41,701 nt of DNA from an uncultured Capnocytophaga sp. GTDB lineage: Bacteria; Bacteroidota; Bacteroidia; Flavobacteriales; Flavobacteriaceae. The position numbers were made by a program, and so were the translations under genes. The notes beneath the pieces are model-generated. The model did no database searches. It worked only from the letters and a program-made list of their open reading frames with translations, and had not been told where the DNA came from. This document shows, piece by piece, positions 24,793-32,567 of this stretch. Numbering within the stretch: the stretch's first letter is position 1; every line of letters begins with the position of its first letter. The stretch lies in NCBI RefSeq assembly GCF_938029845.1, contig NZ_CALHGG010000078.1, forward strand, positions 1-41,701, read 5' to 3'.

Positions 24793-26253
24793 ATGAATAC
24801 AGAAAAAAAAGGACACCCCGCGGGGCTTTATCTCGTGTTTTTCACAGGGATGTGGGAGCGTTTCAGCTATTATGCGATGCGCGGTATCTTGGTACTTTAC
24901 CTAACAGCTACTTGGCTCAATGGTGGGCTTGGCTATAACGAGAAGTTTAGTACTACCGTTTATGGTTTGGCTACAGGACTTTGTTATTTCACACCGCTCT
25001 TCGGAGGTTGGCTTTCTGACAGATACTTAGGACAGCGCAAATCCATCCTTATTGGGGGCTTTATCATGGTATTGGCTCAGTTCTTGCTTTTTGCTCCTGA
25101 ACTCTTCACTACCATTTCGCCTACCCTTACTCCCGAACAATTGGAACACAACCAGTTTATTGGTAGAGTAGGTCTTTTCTCAGGACTCTTCTTACTAATT
25201 ATAGGTAATGGTTTCTTCAAACCAAATATCTCTTCCATAGTAGGAGACTTGTATGAACCAGGTGACAAGCGTTTGGATTCAGCTTTCTCTATCTTCTATA
25301 TGGGTATTAACTTGGGTGCGGTAATTGCGCCACTCATCGTAGGACTTTTAGCTGATAACGTATTTGCTACCACTTATGTAGATGCCAATGGGGTTACTCA
25401 GATCACACATGGCTATCGTTACGGATTCTTAGCGGCTTCTGTAGGGGTACTTATAGGGCAACTCTTATTTGTTTTCCTAAGTAATAAGTATTTAGGCAAT
25501 ATAGGTATAGCACCTAAGGGTGCTGCCAAAGTAGCAGAAACCTCTGTTGAAGAAGTAAAGACACCGCTTACCCGACAAGAAAAAGAACGTATTGCGGTAA
25601 TCTTCATCTTCTTCTTCTTTGCTGTCTTCTTCTTTGCAGGTATGGAACAGGCAGGTGCGTCATTTAACCTATATGCTAACAAATATATAGACAGGACTAT
25701 ATTTGGGCGTGAGATTCCTACTGCATGGTTACAGATGGTGAATCCTTTCTTTGTGATTGTCTTGGCACCAGTCTTTGCTTATTTCTGGAATACCCGATTG
25801 GGACAAGCCCTTAATACACCTTTGAAAATGGGACTCGGACTGATTGTTCTTGGAATAGGTTTCTGGTTTATGCTCATTGCTGGTTTCCAAAGAGGAGCTA
25901 TTTGGGAAGGAGGCTTAACCATTGTAGATAACTCCAATGAAATGGTTAAGGCAAGTATGATTTGGATGATACTCACTTACCTACTACATACCATAGGGGA
26001 GCTATCTCTCTCTCCAGTAGGGCTTTCTATCGTAACCAAGCTATCCCCAGCGCGTTTTGCGTCTTTGTTCATGGGTGTATGGATTATGGCGGCTGCCTTT
26101 GCTAATATGCTTGCAGGACTTATCTCTTCTTATGTGGTAGAGTTGGGTGCAAGTACTGTATTTGCTTCTATTTCTGCCTTTGTAATGATATTGGGTATCC
26201 TTATGGTATCCCTTAACAAAGTGATAGAACGCATGATGCATGGTATCAGATAG
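24793..26253 (+). CDS. POT/PTR-family peptide transporter (DtpT-like)
   Basis: A 486-residue inner-membrane protein with about 14 hydrophobic helices, of the proton-coupled di/tripeptide transporter family. It shows the family motifs FTGMWERFSYYAMRG (residues 17-31), LGGWLSDRYLGQRKSI and GNGFFKPNISSIVG (PTR2 signature), plus a C-terminal half with SPVGLSIVTKLSP. In the usual ExxERFxYY motif the first Glu is Gly19 (codon GGG); Glu22 and Arg23 are kept. The gene follows DPP IV by 28 nt and is probably co-transcribed. An extensive heptad array begins 13 nt after the stop codon. Confidence 0.93.
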   Translation: MNTEKKGHPAGLYLVFFTGMWERFSYYAMRGILVLYLTATWLNGGLGYNEKFSTTVYGLATGLCYFTPLFGGWLSDRYLGQRKSILIGGFIMVLAQFLLFAPELFTTISPTLTPEQLEHNQFIGRVGLFSGLFLLIIGNGFFKPNISSIVGDLYEPGDKRLDSAFSIFYMGINLGAVIAPLIVGLLADNVFATTYVDANGVTQITHGYRYGFLAASVGVLIGQLLFVFLSNKYLGNIGIAPKGAAKVAETSVEEVKTPLTRQEKERIAVIFIFFFFAVFFFAGMEQAGASFNLYANKYIDRTIFGREIPTAWLQMVNPFFVIVLAPVFAYFWNTRLGQALNTPLKMGLGLIVLGIGFWFMLIAGFQRGAIWEGGLTIVDNSNEMVKASMIWMILTYLLHTIGELSLSPVGLSIVTKLSPARFASLFMGVWIMAAAFANMLAGLISSYVVELGASTVFASISAFVMILGILMVSLNKVIERMMHGIR

Positions 26254-26265
26254 TGATATCCTTAT

Positions 26266-26381
26266 AGTGACTAACTAATAGTGACTAGTGACTAATCCTT
26301 TTACAGGTATCAGTCACTAGTCACTAATCATTTGTCACCAGTCACTACCCATTAGTCACTAATCACTAATCACTAATCACT
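26266..26381. repeat. Direct then inverted heptanucleotide array (4 + 10 units)
   Basis: Four plus-strand units start at 26266, 26273, 26280 and 26287 (AGTGACT three times, AACTAAT once). After an 18-nt gap, ten units follow in reverse orientation from 26312 to 26381 without losing the 7-nt register, nearly all AGTGA(C/T)T on the minus strand. The arms 26279-26293 and 26312-26326 are perfect 15-bp complements. It lies just downstream of the POT gene. Confidence 0.85.
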
Positions 26382-26396
26382 AACGGCTAATCTTTA

Positions 26397-26417
26397 AATA
26401 ATTAACAATTGATCATT
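26397..26417. repeat. Short AT-rich heptad array
   Basis: Three minus-strand 7-nt units (26417-26411, 26410-26404, 26403-26397) read AATGATC, AATTGTT, AATTATT, similar to the array at 8694-8728. Confidence 0.45.
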
Positions 26418-26529
26418 AACAAATTATAATTAATTCTATAATTGTTAATAACTTTTGAGGGGTTAAGTATTTGATTTACAGTTGTATAGAAAAAATCAAT
26501 AAGAATATAGGAAATATATAAATGAAATA

Positions 26530-26562
26530 TTTGTGCAATCATTTGTTTTTATTGTATCTTTG
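26530..26562 (+). promoter_or_regulatory. Promoter of the porP/porE-like operon
   Basis: TTTG at 26530-26533 and TATCTTTG at 26555-26562 with 21-nt spacing, the best promoter match in the window. It rules out the in-frame ATG at 26522 and supports the ATG at 26585. Confidence 0.8.
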
Positions 26563-26584
26563 CACACTCTTAAATGAAAAGAAT

Positions 26585-27514
26585 ATGTTAAAAAAAGGAA
26601 TGCGATTAATTGTGTTATTAGGATTGGTATTGCTTGGAGATCAGGCAACTGCACAGCAGGACTCTCAGTATACACAATATATGTATAACACAATGATGAT
26701 TAATCCTGCATATGCAGGTTCTCGTGATTGTACGAGCATCTTTGCTCTCTATCGTAATCAGTGGGTAGGCTTGGATGGAGCTCCTAAGACGGCTTCTTTG
26801 AGCTTCCATACTCCTTTTGAGGAGAAACATATAGGAATAGGTGCAGGTATCTATCATGAAAGTATAGGGCCTCAATCTACTAATGTGGTAGACGTGGATT
26901 TCTCTTATACCTTGGATTTTGACGAATCTAAGTTGGCTTTCGGGTTAAAGGCTGCAGCTGGTTTCTACAACTTTGATAGAAACAAGCTTAACTTACTTTA
27001 TCCTAATGATGCTGCTTTTGAAGGGAAAGCAAATATTTTCTTACCTAATATAGGAGCTGGAGTTTTCTATTATGGAGAAAAATACTATGTAGGTTTCTCT
27101 ATCCCTTATCTCTTGGATACCAAAACATTCTCCAAGACAGATGAGCGAAAGATTACTGATATCAATGAAAGACAACACTACAACCTTATGGGAGGATATG
27201 TGTTTGACCTTTCTTCAGACCTCAAGTTCAAGCCTGCTGCTCTTATGAAAATGGTATCTGGTAGCCCATTGCAAGTAGACCTTTCAGCTAATTTTATGTA
27301 CGATGACCGTTTTGTTCTTGGTGCTGCTTATCGCTGGAGTGCTGCTGTGAGTGCTATGGCTGGTTTCCAGATAGATAGAAACTGGTTTATTGGTTATGCT
27401 TTTGACTGGGAAACTACTAAACTAAGTAAGTATAACTCTGGCTCTCATGAAATTTTCTTGCGTTACGAGTTTGTTCGAGATATTCAAAAGATTATCTCTC
27501 CTCGTTTCTTCTAA
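26585..27514 (+). CDS. PorP/SprF-family type IX secretion outer-membrane protein
   Basis: A 309-residue exported barrel protein. The signal peptide (MRLIVLLGLVLLGDQATAQ) is followed by the PorP/SprF hallmark near the N-terminus (QYMYNTMMINPAYAGSRD), RNQWVGLDGAPKTASLSFH and GIGAGIYHESIGPQST, then repeated amphipathic strands to a C-terminal Phe. Family members work in the type IX secretion/gliding machinery and in export or surface attachment of particular adhesins. The PorE-like gene follows by 32 nt. No large SprB-like adhesin gene is adjacent. The ATG at 26585 is chosen because the longer frame starts inside the promoter. Confidence 0.92.
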   Translation: MLKKGMRLIVLLGLVLLGDQATAQQDSQYTQYMYNTMMINPAYAGSRDCTSIFALYRNQWVGLDGAPKTASLSFHTPFEEKHIGIGAGIYHESIGPQSTNVVDVDFSYTLDFDESKLAFGLKAAAGFYNFDRNKLNLLYPNDAAFEGKANIFLPNIGAGVFYYGEKYYVGFSIPYLLDTKTFSKTDERKITDINERQHYNLMGGYVFDLSSDLKFKPAALMKMVSGSPLQVDLSANFMYDDRFVLGAAYRWSAAVSAMAGFQIDRNWFIGYAFDWETTKLSKYNSGSHEIFLRYEFVRDIQKIISPRFF

Positions 27515-27546
27515 ATAGTGTACTAATCAATTAAAAAAATAAAAAA

Positions 27547-29556
27547 ATGATAAGAAAGATAACCGCTATTTTTCTTCTGTTTTGCTCTGTCTCTGTAATT
27601 TTTGCTCAGGAAGACAAGGAGAAATTGAAGAAAGAAAATGAAAGTAAAATAAAAAAAGCTAATGATCTCTATGGTAAATATGCCTATATAGATGCTATTA
27701 AGATATACGAACGTATAGCAGAACAAGGGTATGTAGATCAAAATGTCTTGGAAAATTTAGGAAATTCTTATTATTTCAATGCTGACTATACTACAGCTTT
27801 GAAATGGTATGACAAGCTCTTTGAAAACGCTAAAAAAGATAGCCAAAATTACAAAATTACTCCAGAATATTACTATCGTTATGCACAATGTCTTAAATCG
27901 GTAGAGCGCTACGATGAAGCAAAGACTATTTTGGATCAATTTATAAAGCTTACAGGTAAGGAAGACCTTCGTGCTCGCAAATTGGAAGAGCATTCAGACT
28001 ATTTGCAAGTAATCAAAGATAATTCAGGTCGCTTAACAATTAAACCTGTAGATATCAATACCGAATTCTCTGAATATGGTACTGCTTTCTATGGAAAAGA
28101 TGAAGTAGTATACACTGCAAGCCGAAAGACATCAGCTCGTGGTACTTCTAATTGGACAGGTGAGGGCTATTATGATCTCTTTAGAGCAAAATTCAGCAAT
28201 GGACAACTTACCAAAGAGGAGAACTTCTCTTCCAAGCTCAACTCTCTTTTGAATGAGTCAAGTCCTGTATTTACAAGAACAATGGATACGATCTATTTTA
28301 CTCGTAACTACCAAGTTCCGCTTTCTAAAGAAGAAAAGAAAAAGAAAGCAGAAGAGAAAGTTCTCTTGGAACTTTATCGTTCTGTTAGAAAAAATAACGA
28401 ATGGACAGATCCAGTGCGCTTACCTTTCAATGTCATAGGCTACAGTGTGGCGCATCCTGCCATCACTCCTGATGGAAAATGGCTCTACTTCGCTGCTGAT
28501 ATCAATGGTACTCGTGGTAAGTCCGATATCTTCAGAGTACGTATCAACCATAAGAAAGGTGTTTATGGAAAACCAGAAAACTTAGGTGATCTTATCAATA
28601 CTGAAGGTAGAGAAACTTTCCCTTATATTTCTTCTAAGAATGTGTTATTCTTCTCTTCTGATGGTCTTCCTGGTTTAGGAGGTTTGGATATTTTTGCTGT
28701 GAAAATAGAACAAGATGGTTCTCTTAAGAGATTGCAGAATATAGGTCGCCCAGGTAATACTCCTGACGATGACTTTGCTTTTGTACTTGACGAAGACAGA
28801 AGTGTTGGTTTCCTTTCTTCTAATCGTCCAGGAGGTAAAGGAAAAGATGATATCTACTATTTTATACAAAACAGACCTTTGGAATTTGATTGTAAAAAGA
28901 CTATCAAAGGGATTGTTAAGGATATAGATACTAAAGAAGTACTAGGTCACGTAACTCTTACACTCTCCGATAGTGACCAAAAAGAAATTGCCAAGATTGA
29001 CAATAAACCCAACGGAGATTATGACTTTGGTGCTAAGACAGTAAATTGTGATGATACCTTCGTATTCATTCGTGCTCAGCGAGAGGACTATGCAGTAGTA
29101 GAAGAACAAGTGAGTATCCGTGAAAAAGGTACTGTTATTGAGAAAGAAATCTTGATGAAAACCACCAAGAAAAAACTTAAGAAAGGTGATGATTTAGCTA
29201 AGATCTTCCAGATAAAGGAAATCAAGTTTGACCTTAATAAATATAATATTCGTCCTGATGCAGCTGCTGAATTGGTTAAAATCGTAGAGGCAATGAAGGA
29301 TCATCCTACTATGAAGATCTCTATCCGTTCTCATACTGATAGCCGTGGTTCTGATAAGTATAACCTTATCCTTTCTGACAAACGTGCCAAAGCTACTATG
29401 GCTTGGATTGTAAGTCAAGGAATTGCTAAGAACAGGCTTACTGCTAAGGGATATGGAGAAACACAACTCGTTAACCATTGTAAGAATGGCGTTCCTTGCT
29501 CTGAAGAAGAACACCAAGAAAACAGACGTAGTGAGTTTATCATTGTGGAAATGTAA
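27547..29556 (+). CDS. PorE-like envelope protein (TPR, PD40 propeller, CRD, OmpA)
   Basis: A 669-residue exported protein with four modules: signal peptide (KITAIFLLFCSVSVIFAQ), TPR repeats (about 28-150, with GNSYYFNADYTTALKWYDKL), a PD40/WD40-type propeller (about 165-435, with AHPAITPDGKWLYFAAD and FPYISSKNVLFFSSDG), a carboxypeptidase-regulatory-like domain (about 448-530, GIVKDIDTKEVLGHVTLTL) and an OmpA domain (about 555-669). The OmpA domain has an intact SHTDSRGSDKY motif and the matching Arg in LSDKRAKA, so peptidoglycan binding is likely. This order equals that of PorE, a T9SS component of P. gingivalis. Downstream of porP and before a clear terminator, it probably anchors its PorP partner to the wall. 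Confidence 0.88.
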   Translation: MIRKITAIFLLFCSVSVIFAQEDKEKLKKENESKIKKANDLYGKYAYIDAIKIYERIAEQGYVDQNVLENLGNSYYFNADYTTALKWYDKLFENAKKDSQNYKITPEYYYRYAQCLKSVERYDEAKTILDQFIKLTGKEDLRARKLEEHSDYLQVIKDNSGRLTIKPVDINTEFSEYGTAFYGKDEVVYTASRKTSARGTSNWTGEGYYDLFRAKFSNGQLTKEENFSSKLNSLLNESSPVFTRTMDTIYFTRNYQVPLSKEEKKKKAEEKVLLELYRSVRKNNEWTDPVRLPFNVIGYSVAHPAITPDGKWLYFAADINGTRGKSDIFRVRINHKKGVYGKPENLGDLINTEGRETFPYISSKNVLFFSSDGLPGLGGLDIFAVKIEQDGSLKRLQNIGRPGNTPDDDFAFVLDEDRSVGFLSSNRPGGKGKDDIYYFIQNRPLEFDCKKTIKGIVKDIDTKEVLGHVTLTLSDSDQKEIAKIDNKPNGDYDFGAKTVNCDDTFVFIRAQREDYAVVEEQVSIREKGTVIEKEILMKTTKKKLKKGDDLAKIFQIKEIKFDLNKYNIRPDAAAELVKIVEAMKDHPTMKISIRSHTDSRGSDKYNLILSDKRAKATMAWIVSQGIAKNRLTAKGYGETQLVNHCKNGVPCSEEEHQENRRSEFIIVEM

Positions 29557-29581
29557 AATTTTTTCATAGTTTATATTTTTT

Positions 29582-29612
29582 ACGGCAATGGGGAAACCTA
29601 TTGCCGTTTTTT
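29582..29612 (+). terminator. Intrinsic terminator after the porE-like gene
   Basis: ACGGCAAT (29582-29589) pairs with ATTGCCGT (29600-29607), followed by a T-run to 29612. Confidence 0.85.
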
Positions 29613-29780
29613 ATACTAAAACTTTTTAAGGTTAAGTCTTGGTTTTAATAATATTTTTTTTAATTTTGTACCTTATAAGAACTAAGCTATAAAACACTCT
29701 AAATGGCTATTTTTTTATATCAAAAAGCAGAGGAGTGTGGTAAATTGTAAGATTAATTATTTAACAAAATGAATCTGTTT

Positions 29781-30707
29781 ATGAAAAAAGTGCTATTTTT
29801 CCTTTTGGTGTTATCGGCTATAACCACTCAAGCACAATACACAGATATTATTAACTCAAACAAGCCTGGGCGCTCTATGGGGGCTTATTCGGTGGGAAGG
29901 AAGGTGGCTCAAGTGGAATCAGATATCTATTATGAGACCAATAAGCATGACCTCTTAGGTCTTTCTCAGGAGAATGTAGGACTGAATTATATGGTACGTT
30001 ATGGGGTTTGGAGAGACCAGTTCGAGATTGTAGGCGATGGTACGCTACTTTATAGCAACCGCTCTACCGATGGCGTTTCATCGGGGAAATTGGGCTTTCA
30101 GCGTACTACTCTTGGGGTGAAATATTTGTTCTATGACCCCGTTTTTCTAAGTGATATCAATGTATATAGCTGGAAGGCTAATGCAGAGTTCAAGTGGCGA
30201 AAATTGATCCCTGCCATTTCACTCTATGCGGGGGTAAATCTCTTAGAAAAAAATCGTTACCTCTATGAGGTGATGAATGAGAGCTACCCAATAGCTACCC
30301 CCAAGGCAATGATTATCCTTCAGAGCCATCCTCTCAAAGAAGTGGCATTGGTTCTCAATATCATAGGAACTAATATAGCTTCCCAACATGCACAGTATAG
30401 CTATGTGTTCACTCTTACCCACAATCTTTATGATGATCGTTGGAGTATCTATTTGGAAAATGAGGGGATTACAAGTGATTATTACAAGGATTCTCTGCTA
30501 AGAGGGGGTGTTTCTTATCTCATAGATGAAAATTTTCAAATAAATGCTACCATAGGGGCTAGTTGGAAAACTACACCAACACGTTATATGGGCGGAATAG
30601 GCTTCTCTTATCGTTTCTATGATAGATATAAGGACATAGAATATGAAGCTAAGAAAAAAGCTAGAGATAAACAAAACAAGGAAGATGCTCAGATTTTTGG
30701 CTTTTAA
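29781..30707 (+). CDS. Outer-membrane beta-barrel protein, MetA-pathway transporter-like
   Basis: A 308-residue exported protein with signal peptide (KKVLFFLLVLSAITTQAQ) and alternating amphipathic strands through the whole length, ending GGIGFSYRFYDRYKD and a short charged tail. The start of the mature protein (NSNKPGRSMGAYSVGRKVAQVES) resembles the Phenol_MetA_deg barrel family, often labelled transporter in Bacteroidota, whose substrate is usually unknown. The ATG at 29781 leaves a better signal peptide than the in-frame ATG four codons upstream (29769). A possible -7 element (TAATTTTG, 29661-29668) lies 112 nt upstream. Confidence 0.65.
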   Translation: MKKVLFFLLVLSAITTQAQYTDIINSNKPGRSMGAYSVGRKVAQVESDIYYETNKHDLLGLSQENVGLNYMVRYGVWRDQFEIVGDGTLLYSNRSTDGVSSGKLGFQRTTLGVKYLFYDPVFLSDINVYSWKANAEFKWRKLIPAISLYAGVNLLEKNRYLYEVMNESYPIATPKAMIILQSHPLKEVALVLNIIGTNIASQHAQYSYVFTLTHNLYDDRWSIYLENEGITSDYYKDSLLRGGVSYLIDENFQINATIGASWKTTPTRYMGGIGFSYRFYDRYKDIEYEAKKKARDKQNKEDAQIFGF

Positions 30708-30815
30708 TTTATTCACTGAAAGATAGCGGAGTTTCTGTGTAAATAATTGTAGATGAATATCTTATAAGGTTATCAACAAAAAAAGCTATTTTGTTGAATA
30801 TATTAAGGTGTAAAA

Positions 30816-30847
30816 GTTGCAATTTATAGAAAAACATCGTAGTTTTG
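30816..30847 (+). promoter_or_regulatory. Promoter of the roadblock-like pair
   Basis: GTTG at 30816-30819 and TAGTTTTG at 30840-30847 with a 20-nt gap. Predicted transcription start about 25 nt before the ATG. Confidence 0.65.
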
Positions 30848-30879
30848 CATTGTTGTAACCTAACTAAAATTTTGAAAGT

Positions 30880-31353
30880 ATGATTTTGGAAGAATTTAAA
30901 AAATACGCTGACCAGATGAGAGCCCAACTTTCTGGCATACTATCAGTTAGCTTTATAGGTACAGAACATGGTGAGGTGTTATACAACCAATCTTTTAGTG
31001 GATTAGACTATTCCGCTACTTCAAAGTTTGAGGCTGAAATAGCTAAAAATGCACTTCAAGAAATTAAATATATAGATAACATTCATGAAGATTCACTTCG
31101 TGAGATTACCATATCCAATAATGAGCAGATACATGTAATCTATGTGTCTAAGGATTTTGATTACTTGATACATATTATCACAGATGCTACCAAGGTCAAT
31201 TATGGGGTCTTGAGTGTGATTCATAAGCAATGTTATGAGGCAATGAATCAAGTGGTTACATTTGATAATATACAGACAGAGCTTTATAATACCAATACAA
31301 CTTCCGAAGCTCCTAAGAAAGAAAGTCATTTCAGAAAATTATTCTTTAGCTAA
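30880..31353 (+). CDS. Roadblock/LC7-like protein (first of a tandem pair)
   Basis: A 157-residue cytosolic protein without a named family that I am sure of. Residues about 1-115 follow the roadblock/LC7 plan of helix, strand pair, helix, strands: FKKYADQMRAQLSGILSVSF, then IGTEHGEVLYNQSFSG, a helix FEAEIAKNALQEIKYI, and strands ITISNNEQIHVIYVS and YLIHIITDATKVNYG. The tail (about 120-157) is polar and ends in a basic patch (PKKESHFRKLFFS). It matches the next gene in layout, and the pair are probably paralogues. Roadblock proteins such as MglB regulate small GTPases; no GTPase gene is nearby. Confidence 0.5.
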   Translation: MILEEFKKYADQMRAQLSGILSVSFIGTEHGEVLYNQSFSGLDYSATSKFEAEIAKNALQEIKYIDNIHEDSLREITISNNEQIHVIYVSKDFDYLIHIITDATKVNYGVLSVIHKQCYEAMNQVVTFDNIQTELYNTNTTSEAPKKESHFRKLFFS

Positions 31354-31365
31354 AGCATACAAACC

Positions 31366-31764
31366 ATGGAACAATTTTTGAACGAATATGCAGCACTACT
31401 CTTTAATAATGTGCCAGGGGTGATCTCTGTTTCATTGGTAAGTACCCTTGATGGCTCTATCGTAGCCTACAAAGCACGCCCAGGAGTAGATAACCGCCTA
31501 GCAAGCTCTTACCAAGTAGAAATCTTTAGAAATGCTATTCTTTCTTTCGAAAATACAGAAGGACTTGCCAATAAAACAGTAGATGATGTATGCTTGGTAT
31601 ATCAAGGGCAAACGCACTTAATTGGGCTTTTGCAGAGCAAAAAGGTCTTAGATCATGTGATACTTGATGATACGGCTATCGTGGGGCTGGCCAAACTCCT
31701 AATCAGGAAAATACGTACTGAGACAGAAAGCAAATCTTTTTGTAAAATAGTGAATAATAATTAA
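31366..31764 (+). CDS. Roadblock/LC7-like protein (second of a tandem pair)
   Basis: A 132-residue protein with the same plan as its neighbour: LLFNNVPGVISVSLVSTLDG (VPGV is a frequent roadblock/MglB feature), SIVAYKARPGVDNRLASSY, helix VEIFRNAILSFENTEGL, strands VDDVCLVYQGQTHLIGLLQ, VLDHVILDDTAIVG and a final helix. It fits the profilin-like roadblock fold better than the first gene. Twelve nt separate the two genes, which share a promoter and end at the hairpin 31782-31828. The function is not known; a heterodimer is an inference from the tandem arrangement. Confidence 0.55.
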   Translation: MEQFLNEYAALLFNNVPGVISVSLVSTLDGSIVAYKARPGVDNRLASSYQVEIFRNAILSFENTEGLANKTVDDVCLVYQGQTHLIGLLQSKKVLDHVILDDTAIVGLAKLLIRKIRTETESKSFCKIVNNN

Positions 31765-31781
31765 AAATCATACTTTATAAC

Positions 31782-31828
31782 ATAACTTACCGAAATCCAT
31801 AACTTGTTTTTGGTAAGTTATTTTTTTT
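31782..31828 (+). terminator. Long hairpin with T-run just before cmk
   Basis: ATAACTTACC (31782-31791) pairs with GGTAAGTTAT (31812-31821), extended by A-U and G-U pairs, and is followed by a run of Ts to 31828. It would end the roadblock-like operon, yet the cmk start codon is only 6 nt further on, so it may also attenuate cmk. Confidence 0.65.
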
Positions 31829-31834
31829 GATATC

Positions 31835-32551
31835 ATGAAAAAAATAATTATTGCCATAGATGGTCATTCTTCTACTGGAAAAAGTACTACCGCTAAGCGT
31901 GTAGCCAAAGCTTTACAATATGTGTATATAGATACGGGAGCTATGTATAGGGCTGTTACTTTTCTAGCTCTTGAAAAGGGTTTTATCTCTTTGCCACATG
32001 GGGGAGAGGAGAAACAGATTTTGAATATTGATAAGGATGGCTTGCTCTCAGCACTTAAGCAAAGTACTATTCGTTTTGAGCACAATCCACAATTGGGAGT
32101 CTCAGAAATCTACCTTAATGGGCAGAATATTGAGAAAGAAATACGAGGCTTATCCGTAGCAAGTTATGTGAGTGAAGTGGCTAAAATCCCTGAAATACGT
32201 GCCTATTTGGTAAACTTGCAACGTGAAATGGGACAACAGAAGGGAGTGGTCATGGACGGACGTGATATAGGCACTGTTGTATTCCCTAATGCTGAGCTGA
32301 AGGTATTTATGACAGCTTCGGAAGAGATACGTGCCCAAAGACGCTTTGAGGAACTCCAACAAAAGGGAGAGCCTGCTACTTACCAAGAGGTACTCAAGAA
32401 TATACAAGAGCGTGACTATCAAGATACACATCGCAAAGAATCACCTCTACAAAAAGCTCCTGATGCGGTGGAGATAGATAACTCTCATACCTCACTTGAG
32501 GAGGTGGTAGCTCAGATTGTACATCTGGCTGAAGAAAAAATAAAAGCGTAG
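31835..32551 (+). CDS. cmk: Cytidylate kinase
   Basis: Phosphorylates CMP and dCMP with ATP. The 238 residues have the P-loop GHSSTGKST (10-18), YIDTGAMYRAVT, the NMP-binding insert typical of bacterial CMK (SEIYLNGQNIEKEIRG, VASYVSEVAKIPEIRA), VVMDGRDIGTVVFPNAELK, and the lid ERDYQDTHRKESPL. Length is normal. The ATG lies directly after the T-run of a terminator-like hairpin, leaving no room for an ordinary promoter plus leader. The stop codon lies in the stem of the terminator shared with the convergent dehydrogenase gene. Confidence 0.96.
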   Translation: MKKIIIAIDGHSSTGKSTTAKRVAKALQYVYIDTGAMYRAVTFLALEKGFISLPHGGEEKQILNIDKDGLLSALKQSTIRFEHNPQLGVSEIYLNGQNIEKEIRGLSVASYVSEVAKIPEIRAYLVNLQREMGQQKGVVMDGRDIGTVVFPNAELKVFMTASEEIRAQRRFEELQQKGEPATYQEVLKNIQERDYQDTHRKESPLQKAPDAVEIDNSHTSLEEVVAQIVHLAEEKIKA

Positions 32552-32567
32552 TTGCCTACGCTTTTTT
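32543..32567. terminator. Bidirectional terminator containing the cmk stop codon
   Basis: AAAGCGTAG (32543-32551) pairs perfectly with CTACGCTTT (32556-32564) around a TTGC loop, with A-run and T-run flanks. The cmk stop (32549-32551) is in the left arm, and the stop of the convergent dehydrogenase gene begins at 32568. Confidence 0.88.

Larger units (their letters stand above)
26254..26584. other. 331-bp gap between the POT transporter and porP genes
   Basis: Contains a long direct/inverted heptad array (26266-26381), a short AT-rich array (26397-26417), a 9-bp inverted repeat (TTAACAATT at 26402-26410, AATTGTTAA at 26440-26448) and the porP promoter (26530-26562). No gene is seen. Confidence 0.8.

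Noticed and set aside
26266..26381. CRISPR array
   Set aside because: Units are 7 nt with no spacers and no cas genes are present; this is a short tandem repeat.
26522..26584. Earlier in-frame start for porP
   Set aside because: The -33 and -7 promoter elements lie inside this extension and the signal peptide starts at 26585.
29693..29741. Hairpin ACACTC/GAGTGT before the barrel gene
   Set aside because: Short arms and a long loop; not distinguishable from chance.
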